From positions 1-6,339 of the forward strand of contig CAZADH010000328.1 of NCBI GenBank assembly GCA_964483805.1: 6,339 bases of DNA. The letters are read 5' to 3'. Below the pieces are notes generated by a model. The model searched no databases, was not told the DNA's origin, and saw only the letters and a program-made list of their open reading frames with translations. Made by a program: the position numbers and the translations under genes. Below, in pieces: positions 1-5,534 of this stretch. This stretch comes from CAZADH01 sp964483805 (lineage in GTDB: Bacteria; Muiribacteriota; Ozemobacteria; Ozemobacterales; Ozemobacteraceae). Each line of letters begins with the position of its first letter. Positions within the stretch are counted from its first letter, which is position 1.

Positions 1-2
1 GG

Positions 3-1070
3 CAGTCGCTGCTGGCCTGTCCGCTGACCGAACGCGTCCGCGACAACTGGGGGGCCGACACCCTGTCGGTGCGGTTGCAGATCGACCCTGACCGGGCCAA
101 TCTCGCCGGCATTTCACACCGTGACGTGGCGGCAGCGTCGGTCGTGGGCGTGAGCGGCATGCCCGTCACCACCCTGCGGGAAGACGACCGGCAGATTCCG
201 GTTAAGGCACGGTTGCGCGTCGAGGAGCGCGGGCAACTGGCCGACGTGCAGAATTTGTATGTATACTCGACGGCCGGGCGCCAGAAGGTGCCGCTGCGGC
301 AGGTCTCGACGCTGCAATACAACATGCGTAACGAGAAGATCTGCCGGCGGCAGCAGTTCCGCACCATCACCGTTTCCTGTTACCCGACGGCCGGAATTCT
401 GCCGTCGCAGGTCATGGCGGCGTTGCGGCCGACGATCGACGGCCTGCGCCGGTCGTTGCCGCCCGGCTATCACCTCGAAATCGGCGGCGAGGAAGAGAAA
501 CAGAACAACGGCTTTCGCGAGTTGGCGGTCGTGTTGCTGGTATCGATGGTCGCCATCTACCTCGCCCTCGTCTGCCAGTTCGAGCATGCACTCGAGCCAC
601 TGATCGTCTTCGCCGCCATTCCGTTCGGCATGGCGGGGGCCGTGCTGGTGCTGCTGGCGATGGACACGCCGTTCGGGTTCATGGCGTTTCTCGGGGTGGC
701 CAGCCTGGTGGGCGTGATCGTCAGTCACATCCTTGTCTTGTTCGACTTCATCGAGGAGGCCCGCCACCGGGGCGACGAACTGATCGACGCGCTGATCAAC
801 GCGGGCATCATGCGTCTGCGCCCGGTGCTGATCACCGTGGCCGCGACGATCATTGCGTTGATTCCGCTGGCCCGCAATGGCGGTCCGCTTTGGGAACCGC
901 TGTGTTACGCGCAGATCGGCGGTCTGGCGGTGGCGACGGCAGTGACGCTGCTCGTGGTCCCGGTGCTCTACGCCATCTTCGTGATCGACCTGCGTTGGAT
1001 CGCGTGGTCGGGCCCCGACGAAGCGAAAGAGTCGGCGGCAGTCGTTGTCAATGCCTCGCCGGCGTGCTAG
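3..1070 (+). CDS. RND-family efflux transporter permease, C-terminal part (5' end outside window)
   Basis: This is the C-terminal 355 residues of a resistance-nodulation-division pump of the AcrB/HAE-1 type, an inner-membrane proton-driven exporter of a tripartite system. The frame is open to the left edge, so no start is visible; the GTG at 69 is internal. The first ~155 residues resemble the periplasmic docking/porter region and end in the typical Y-x-L-E-I-G-G-E turn (partial residues ~158-164). Five hydrophobic segments follow, matching TM8-TM12. They include FDFIEEA at the end of TM10, the family R-L-R-P motif (genomic ~822-833) before TM11, and a G-G-L-A-...-V-V-P-V-L-Y ending in TM12. 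Where AcrB has Lys940-Asn in TM10 this protein has Ser-His, so proton relay details may differ. The substrate cannot be told. No terminator is evident in the 51 nt before the next gene, so it may belong to the same transcript. Confidence 0.93.
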   Translation, partial: QSLLACPLTERVRDNWGADTLSVRLQIDPDRANLAGISHRDVAAASVVGVSGMPVTTLREDDRQIPVKARLRVEERGQLADVQNLYVYSTAGRQKVPLRQVSTLQYNMRNEKICRRQQFRTITVSCYPTAGILPSQVMAALRPTIDGLRRSLPPGYHLEIGGEEEKQNNGFRELAVVLLVSMVAIYLALVCQFEHALEPLIVFAAIPFGMAGAVLVLLAMDTPFGFMAFLGVASLVGVIVSHILVLFDFIEEARHRGDELIDALINAGIMRLRPVLITVAATIIALIPLARNGGPLWEPLCYAQIGGLAVATAVTLLVVPVLYAIFVIDLRWIAWSGPDEAKESAAVVVNASPAC

Positions 1071-1121
1071 AATTCGAGCGCGGGGCGGTTTCTGCCGCAA
1101 GCGACACCGACGGGAGCGACC

Positions 1122-1496
1122 ATGGCAGCAGCGGGCGACGATCTGCGCAAGGCATTGCACGAGCGGCGTTTGAAGCTGGCGGAGTATGCGGGCAGCGACA
1201 CGGTCGTCGAACTGACCCAGTTGTTCCAGGCCCGCACCCCCGCCCTGTTGGCGACGTTGCGCGAGGCGGTCCGCACGGCCGATGTGAAACAGGTCCAGGC
1301 CACCGCGCACGCTTTGAAGGGCAGTTCTGCAAACATTGGTGCCACCGAAATGTCGAAAGCCTGCGCCGAGCTCGAAACCCTGGCCCGTGCCGGCGGACTC
1401 GACAACGCCACCGCCCTGGTTGCCCACATCGATCGCGAGTACGAGCACGTGCTGGCAATCTTGCCCGAGTTGCCGCCGCTCCCCCCCGACGTATGA
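1122..1496 (+). CDS. Stand-alone histidine phosphotransfer (HPt) domain protein
   Basis: This 124-residue protein consists of one HPt domain, the intermediate that passes phosphoryl groups between receiver domains in multistep phosphorelays. The signature A-H-A-L-K-G-S-S-A-N-I-G-A lies at about residues 62-74, and His63 is the expected phosphorylated residue. The surroundings are helix-forming, as expected for the four-helix bundle: residues ~26-53, 54-70, 74-91 and 94-115. There is no kinase, receiver or membrane segment, so the partners must be encoded elsewhere. The start is supported by GGGAG at 1112-1116, 5 nt before ATG. The tail is proline-rich (P-E-L-P-P-L-P-P-D-V). Its stop codon overlaps the next start (ATGA at 1493-1496), indicating translational coupling to the oxidoreductase-type subunit. 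A sensory protein coupled to metabolic genes is unusual; it may instead be a leftover of a larger hybrid kinase. Confidence 0.88.
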   Translation: MAAAGDDLRKALHERRLKLAEYAGSDTVVELTQLFQARTPALLATLREAVRTADVKQVQATAHALKGSSANIGATEMSKACAELETLARAGGLDNATALVAHIDREYEHVLAILPELPPLPPDV

Positions 1497-2080
1497 TACG
1501 CAACTTCATCATCACCGGCATTGGTGGCCAGGGCGTGGTGACCGCGGCCGGCTGGCTGCGTCATGCCGCGATTCGTGCCGGGCTGCGTCTCGCCGGCCAA
1601 GACAACCGCGGCGGCGCCCAGCGTTTGGGTCATGTGGCGGCCATCATCCGCTGCACCGATGAACCCGAGCGCCCGCTCGCGCCCGAGATTCCGGCCGGCA
1701 CCTGCGATCTGCTGGTCAGCCTCGAAGCGAGCGAAGGGCTGCGCTTCGCGGCGGCTCTTGGGCCGCACACCGTCGTCGTCCACAGCCGCCGCGTGGTGGT
1801 GCCGACCAACCAGCGCCGGGCGCGCGCGCCCTACCTGAACCTGGCCGAGTGCCACGCGCATTACCGCCAACGGGCCGGGGTGGTGCGCGAGTTCGACGCC
1901 GACGCCATGGCCGGCCAACGTTTCCGCCAACCGGTGCTGGCCAACCTGATCCTGCTCGGTGCCGGGTTGACCCTGCTGGGCGATCGCACCCTGCTGCGCC
2001 ACGTCGAGACACAACTGCCCGAGACCGGCCGACGGGCGTTGGCGTTTGGCATACAATGTATTTCGGAGCACACCGCATGA
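1493..2080 (+). CDS. Indolepyruvate ferredoxin oxidoreductase beta-subunit-like protein (2-oxoacid:ferredoxin oxidoreductase gamma domain)
   Basis: This 195-residue protein matches the length and layout of IorB and of the gamma domain of 2-oxoacid:ferredoxin oxidoreductases. These enzymes oxidatively decarboxylate 2-oxoacids (aryl pyruvates for Ior) to acyl-CoA with reduction of ferredoxin. It starts with the family motif G-I-G-G-Q-G-V-V at residues 9-16. It has an N-R-G-G-A-Q segment (38-43) where relatives carry Q-R-G-G-S, then a D-L-L-V-S-L-E-A-S-E stretch (72-81) typical of the domain, and an N-L-I-L-L-G helix near 151-156. The thiamine-pyrophosphate/ferredoxin subunit (IorA) is not in the window, so either IorA is encoded elsewhere or this subunit has another partner. 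It overlaps the HPt gene and the methyltransferase gene by 4 nt each (ATGA junctions). No Shine-Dalgarno precedes ATG 1493, so the start rests on coupling and on the motif lying close to the N-terminus. Confidence 0.82.
   Translation: MIRNFIITGIGGQGVVTAAGWLRHAAIRAGLRLAGQDNRGGAQRLGHVAAIIRCTDEPERPLAPEIPAGTCDLLVSLEASEGLRFAAALGPHTVVVHSRRVVVPTNQRRARAPYLNLAECHAHYRQRAGVVREFDADAMAGQRFRQPVLANLILLGAGLTLLGDRTLLRHVETQLPETGRRALAFGIQCISEHTA
2065..2068 (+). promoter_or_regulatory. Ribosome binding site for the methyltransferase gene
   Basis: GGAG lies 8 nt before the ATG at 2077. It sits inside the end of the upstream gene and favours the 2077 start over in-frame upstream codons, which would lie well inside that gene. 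Confidence 0.6.
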
Positions 2081-2748
2081 TCATCTACGGTCTGATGAAG
2101 TTCATCGAGCAGATTCCCGAACGGTACGACCGGATGATCGGCTTCCTGACCCTGGGCGGTCATCGCAGCGCGCACAAGCGCATGCTGGCCCGCATCCGCC
2201 CGGGGATGCGCGTGCTCGACCTGGGGTGCGGCACCGGCGCGGTCCTGCTGGCGGCGGCGAAGAAGGGCGCGATCGTCACCGGTATCGATGCCGCGCTGCC
2301 GATGCTCGACGTCTGCCGGCGCAAGGTCGACGAACTGCCGGCCGAGGTGCGTGCCCGCATCACCCTGGTGCATCGCAGCGCCAGCCTGCTCGAGAAAACG
2401 CTGGGCGACCAGAGGTTCGACGTCATCACCAGTTCGTTGATGCTGGGCGAACTGCCAGACATTGTATTGACAGAGGTCCTGCGCCAGTTGCCGGGGTTGC
2501 TCGCTCCCGGCGGTCGGGTCCTGGTCTGCGACGAATTGTGGCCTGAAAGCAAGGCGCGCAGCCTGTTGTATTCGCTGATCCTGGCGGTGACCTTCGTGCC
2601 GAATTTCATCCTTACGCGGACGATGATCCGACCGGTGGCCGATCTGCCGGGCAAAATGCGCCGCGCCGGTCTCGACCCCGTGCAGCGGCAGGATTTCGCT
2701 CTCGGCGTCGTCTCGTTGCTCGAGGCCGTCCCGACCGGTTGCCGCTGA
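2077..2748 (+). CDS. Class I SAM-dependent methyltransferase, probably corrinoid-protein-associated (CpaM-like)
   Basis: This 223-residue Rossmann-fold methyltransferase probably transfers a methyl group from S-adenosylmethionine. Motif I is V-L-D-L-G-C-G-T-G (residues 46-54). The acidic residue ending strand 2 is Asp71 (T-G-I-D). The later strand F-D-V-I-T-S-S-L-M-L is at 114-123 and the L-L-A-P-G-G-R-V-L-V turn at 141-150, as in UbiE/COQ5-type enzymes. The N-terminus carries I-P-E-R-Y-D-R-M (13-20), a pattern I associate with methyltransferases encoded beside HgcAB-like fusion proteins; this recollection was not checked by search. A hydrophobic stretch at 163-179 could aid membrane association. 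The gene overlaps its upstream neighbour by 4 nt, and its stop (TGA 2746-2748) shares one base with the start of the corrinoid gene, so the two are very likely co-translated. Its substrate is unknown; the corrinoid cofactor of the next protein is one candidate. Confidence 0.85.
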   Translation: MIIYGLMKFIEQIPERYDRMIGFLTLGGHRSAHKRMLARIRPGMRVLDLGCGTGAVLLAAAKKGAIVTGIDAALPMLDVCRRKVDELPAEVRARITLVHRSASLLEKTLGDQRFDVITSSLMLGELPDIVLTEVLRQLPGLLAPGGRVLVCDELWPESKARSLLYSLILAVTFVPNFILTRTMIRPVADLPGKMRRAGLDPVQRQDFALGVVSLLEAVPTGCR

Positions 2749-3863
2749 TGGCCGTTCATCCGCACGTCGCCTACTGGTACCGGTTGTTGCACCGGTACAA
2801 CCCGTTTCGCGCCGAGGTTGGCCTGAGCGCGATCGGCAACCCGGGTCCCGATGCCCCGATCCTCGTGTCGGGCAATTACGAGCACACGGTCGAGCAGTTG
2901 CGCGCCGCCATCACCGACAGCGGCGTGGCGTGCTGGCTCCTCATCGCCGACTCGGCTGGCATCAACGTCTGGTGTGCCGCGGGCGTGGGCGACTTCAACG
3001 AGATCAAGATCGTCGATGCCATCGTGGCAACGCGCCTCGCCGAGAAGGTGACGCGACGCCAGCTCATTCTGTCGCCGCTTGCCGCGGTCGGCATCGATCG
3101 CGACCGGCTGCGCCGCGACACCGGGTTCACCGTGACCTGGGGTCCGGCGCATCTCGACGACCTGCCCGCCTATCTGCGCGCCGGCTGCAAGCGCGAACCG
3201 GCGATGCGCCTGGCGAAGTTCACCCGCTTCGATCGCGCCGAGCAGGTCATCGGCATGCTCGGCGTCTTTTCGTTTCCGCTGGTGTTCGCTTACTGGTGGC
3301 CGCGGCACGTCGGCTGGTTCATGGGTTCGCTGCTGCATGCGATTGCCGGCAGCATGCTCGGGTACTTCCGGTTGCCGCCGAAGTATCCGGCCAACAAGAC
3401 GATGCTGCTGGGCGTGCTGCAAGCGCTCATGGTGGTGTTTTTCTGGCCCCGCCGCAGCGCCGGGGCGTTTGCGACGTCACCGAGCATCGCGGCCCGCCTC
3501 ATCCTCGGGCTTATTGCTCATGTATTGATCGCCATCGACATGATCGGCTCGACGCCGTTCTTCAAGACGACGATCATCGACTGGCTGCGCACCGGCCGCA
3601 ACGATTCGCTGTTTCAGCCCGACCTCACCGCGGCCTGCACCTCGTGCGGGCAGTGTATCGAGGTCTGCCCCAAGGGCTTGTTCAGCCGCAACGCGGCCAA
3701 ACAGGTGGTCGTCGATCGCACGCAGGGGTGTTGCGAGTGTCTTGCCTGCGTGAAACAGTGTCCGCACGGGGCGATCAGCAACGTGGGCACCGGCTGGAAA
3801 GACGACATCCGCAGCTTGACCCCGGAAGCAGTGCGGGCGTTGCGCCAACCCCAATCGAGGTGA
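2748..3863 (+). CDS. HgcAB-like fusion protein: corrinoid-binding domain, membrane domain and 2x[4Fe-4S] ferredoxin
   Basis: One 371-residue polypeptide combines what are usually two proteins, HgcA and HgcB. Residues ~1-165 resemble the HgcA corrinoid domain: A-I-G-N-P (28-32), V-S-G-N-Y (40-44), the cap-helix signature N-V-W-C-A-A-G (73-79) whose Cys76 would face the cobalt, and G-P-A-H-L-D-D-L-P-A-Y-L (132-143). About four hydrophobic segments follow (~167-183, 188-206, 218-233, 248-267). The C-terminus is a bacterial-type ferredoxin with two complete C-x2-C-x2-C-x3-C-P sets: Cys297/300/303/307 and Cys328/331/334/338, with an extra Cys329. Canonical HgcA has Lys after the signature; here it is Val80. 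The C-terminal cysteines of HgcB are absent: the tail after residue 340 has none. The expected role is corrinoid methyl transfer at the inner membrane, with the ferredoxin reducing the cofactor. Mercury methylation should not be assumed. ATG 2748 is preferred over TTG 2739 because of the TGATG junction with the methyltransferase. Confidence 0.92.
   Translation: MAVHPHVAYWYRLLHRYNPFRAEVGLSAIGNPGPDAPILVSGNYEHTVEQLRAAITDSGVACWLLIADSAGINVWCAAGVGDFNEIKIVDAIVATRLAEKVTRRQLILSPLAAVGIDRDRLRRDTGFTVTWGPAHLDDLPAYLRAGCKREPAMRLAKFTRFDRAEQVIGMLGVFSFPLVFAYWWPRHVGWFMGSLLHAIAGSMLGYFRLPPKYPANKTMLLGVLQALMVVFFWPRRSAGAFATSPSIAARLILGLIAHVLIAIDMIGSTPFFKTTIIDWLRTGRNDSLFQPDLTAACTSCGQCIEVCPKGLFSRNAAKQVVVDRTQGCCECLACVKQCPHGAISNVGTGWKDDIRSLTPEAVRALRQPQSR
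3857..3863 (+). promoter_or_regulatory. Ribosome binding site for the hexapeptide-repeat gene
   Basis: GAGGTGA overlaps the stop codon of the HgcAB-like gene and ends 4 nt before the ATG at 3868. This supports that start and suggests reinitiation by ribosomes finishing the upstream gene. Confidence 0.65.
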
Positions 3864-3867
3864 CTTC

Positions 3868-5121
3868 ATGAACGGCCGCGGCTTTCTGCTCGCTTCGAAC
3901 AACATCATCGCCCCCTTTGGCGACCCGGTCGGCGACACCCTGATCTGCGACCGCCCCCTGCGCGACGTGCAATACAACATATTTCGCGATGCGGGTTGGC
4001 CGGTGCCGCAGCGGGCGGCGGTCGAGGCTGAGATCGGCGCGGCGCCGCAGTCCGCCCTGGTCATGCGCGACGATCTGTTCACCACGGCCCGTCTGGTGCG
4101 GGAGTTCTGCGAGCGGGCGACCGCGCTCGCCGGCACCATCCCGGTGCAGTTGTGGCTGAAGAAGGGGTTGTTCACCCGGCTGCTCGCGGTGTTGCAAGAC
4201 CCTGATCCTGAGCCGGCCGAGGTGCCGATGCCGCTCTGGTATCTGCCGGCCGGAGCGACCTTCGCAACGGCTGCCGCCCAGCGACTGGTCATCGATGTCG
4301 ACGAAGACAGCTACGAGGGCAACTTTCCGCCCCACATGATCAAAAAAGAGGGCTACCGGTTTTGCCTGACCTCGCGCCCGGCGCTGGCGATCAGCGAACC
4401 GCTGCACCTCGCGCTCGCCAACATGGCGGCGAACTTCGCGCGGCTGGCCGAACTGAAGAAGATGAGTGCCTGGCAAAAGCTTGGGGTGCTGTTGCGGGCC
4501 CGCTCGCTCAACAAGTTTCGGCTGTTGGCGGCGACCTCGCAGATCCATGCCGAGGCCGAGGTGCACCCCACCGCGGTCATCGAGGGCAGTGTCATCGAAA
4601 AAGGTGCCAAGATCGGCGCCTATGCTGTGGTAAGATTCTCCCATGTGGGCGAGAAGGCGTTTGTCGACGACCATGCCGGCCTCAAGTTCAGCGTCGTGGG
4701 TGCGGGTGCCTATGTGGCCAACAACTGCGTGTTGTTCTTTTCGGTGGCCTACCCACGCGCCTTTCTCATCAGCGGCCCGTATCAGTTCACGCTCTTTGGC
4801 TACGACACGGCCATGATGAACTCGATCCCCGCCGATTACCGCCTCGATGCCGAGCCGATCAGCATTCGCACCCGCCGCGGCGTGCTCAGCACCGGGCTGC
4901 GTTTCGTCGGTTCGGTGATCGGTCACCGCACGAAGATTGCCGCGGGGTGCATCATCGCCCCGGGGCGTATGATTCCCAACGATCTGCAGATTCTGCCCGA
5001 CCCGGCCCGCGTCATCAACCGGGTTGCCGACCATCTGCCCACCAACACGCCGTTGTTCCTGGTATCGGGGCGGCTGCTCACCCAGGACCAACTGCCCTCA
5101 ACGCGAGGAGACAAACCATGA
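3868..5121 (+). CDS. Large hexapeptide-repeat (left-handed beta-helix) protein, transferase-like
   Basis: This 417-residue protein's recognisable part is a left-handed parallel beta-helix. Hexapeptide-type repeats run from about residue 225 (I-H-A-E-A-E-V-H-P-T-A-V-I-E-G-S-V-I) to ~290, with further turns at ~340-375 (V-G-S-V-I-G-H-R-T-K-I-A-A-G-C-I-I). The intervening stretch (~291-335) is aromatic-rich and probably an inserted loop. The ~220-residue N-terminal half has a D-T-L-I-C-D-R-P-L-R-D-V segment (23-34) and N-I-F-R-D-A-G-W-P (37-45), loosely reminiscent of nucleotidyltransferase/GlmU-like proteins. I see no convincing GxGTRM-type nucleotide signature. Such proteins are often acyl- or sugar-transferases, and a position between a corrinoid protein and an acyl carrier protein fits an acyltransferase, but no catalytic His can be assigned confidently (candidates His259, His269, His353). 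It lies 4 nt after the upstream gene and overlaps the ACP gene by 4 nt. The specific function is unknown. Confidence 0.8.
   Translation: MNGRGFLLASNNIIAPFGDPVGDTLICDRPLRDVQYNIFRDAGWPVPQRAAVEAEIGAAPQSALVMRDDLFTTARLVREFCERATALAGTIPVQLWLKKGLFTRLLAVLQDPDPEPAEVPMPLWYLPAGATFATAAAQRLVIDVDEDSYEGNFPPHMIKKEGYRFCLTSRPALAISEPLHLALANMAANFARLAELKKMSAWQKLGVLLRARSLNKFRLLAATSQIHAEAEVHPTAVIEGSVIEKGAKIGAYAVVRFSHVGEKAFVDDHAGLKFSVVGAGAYVANNCVLFFSVAYPRAFLISGPYQFTLFGYDTAMMNSIPADYRLDAEPISIRTRRGVLSTGLRFVGSVIGHRTKIAAGCIIAPGRMIPNDLQILPDPARVINRVADHLPTNTPLFLVSGRLLTQDQLPSTRGDKP
5105..5110 (+). promoter_or_regulatory. Strong ribosome binding site for the ACP-like gene
   Basis: GAGGAG lies 7 nt before ATG 5118, the best Shine-Dalgarno in the window. 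It fixes the start at 5118 rather than the second ATG at 5124, and suggests the carrier protein is translated at a higher rate than its neighbours. Confidence 0.7.
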
Positions 5122-5528
5122 CCATGCTGACTGCCGACGAAATTTTCACCAAGGTTGCCGATGCGCTGCAAGAGTCTTGCGGCACGGCACGCGAGAAGAT
5201 CACGCTGAAGGCGAAGATCATCGATGATCTGGGCTGCGATTCGCTCGATCTGCTCGACATCCTGTTCGCGCTCGAAGAAAAGTTCGGCATCAAGATCAAA
5301 CGTGGCCAGATCGAGACGGCTGCGCGCGAAGGCATCCCCGAGGGTGAGTTCGAGCGCGACGGGCAACTGACCGAACGTGGTGCGGCGCGCATGCGCGAGC
5401 ACATGCCTGAGGTCGACACCAGTCGCATCACCGCGGGCATGCCGGTCGGGCGGATCCCGTATCTGTTCACGGTCGAGACGTTCTGCAAACTGGTCGAGCA
5501 GAAACTGCGCGAGAAGCACGGCGGCTGA
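5118..5528 (+). CDS. Acyl-carrier-protein-like protein with an internal extension
   Basis: This 136-residue protein should carry acyl chains on a 4'-phosphopantetheine arm. The attachment motif is L-G-C-D-S-L-D-L-L-D (residues 38-47), with Ser42 as the expected modified residue. Helix 1 (~5-22) and the E-E-K-F-G-I-K-I segment (53-60) match canonical ACPs. Standard ACPs are about 75-90 residues. Here an extra, charged stretch (~66-112, rich in Glu/Arg) precedes the final T-V-E-T-F-C-K-L-V helix (118-126), which corresponds to the closing helix of an ACP. The insertion is therefore inside the fold, between helices 2 and 3/4. This suggests a carrier dedicated to a specific pathway and partner set rather than the housekeeping AcpP. 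Its start overlaps the hexapeptide gene's stop (ATGA), and it is followed 6 nt later by the FabG-like gene. Confidence 0.88.
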   Translation: MTMLTADEIFTKVADALQESCGTAREKITLKAKIIDDLGCDSLDLLDILFALEEKFGIKIKRGQIETAAREGIPEGEFERDGQLTERGAARMREHMPEVDTSRITAGMPVGRIPYLFTVETFCKLVEQKLREKHGG

Positions 5529-5534
5529 GCACCC

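Noticed and set aside
1071..1121. Gap between the pump and the HPt gene, examined for a terminator or promoter
   Set aside because: There is no stem-loop with a T-run and no convincing -35/-10 pair. Only the GGGAG ribosome binding site is supported.
114..1448. Long minus-strand open frame opposite the pump and HPt genes
   Set aside because: It runs antisense to two well-supported genes. Its composition is His/Arg/Gln-rich, as expected from the complement of GC-rich coding DNA, and it has no recognisable domain.
2051..2061. 11-nt palindrome ATACAATGTAT, with a TACAAT that resembles a -10 box
   Set aside because: It lies within the IorB-like coding region with no -35 hexamer at proper spacing; probably chance.
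2160..3422. Long minus-strand open frame opposite the methyltransferase and corrinoid genes
   Set aside because: It is the mirror of GC-rich codon bias; the + strand frames carry clear motifs across the whole stretch.
2748..3863. Calling the fusion protein a mercury methylation enzyme (hgcA/hgcB)
   Set aside because: The fused form differs from the proven pair at Val80 and lacks the C-terminal cysteines, so the mercury role and gene symbols are not justified.
3775..5091. Long minus-strand open frame opposite the hexapeptide gene
   Set aside because: It shows no domain, signal or repeat pattern. The + strand frame has real hexapeptide repeats and a good ribosome binding site.
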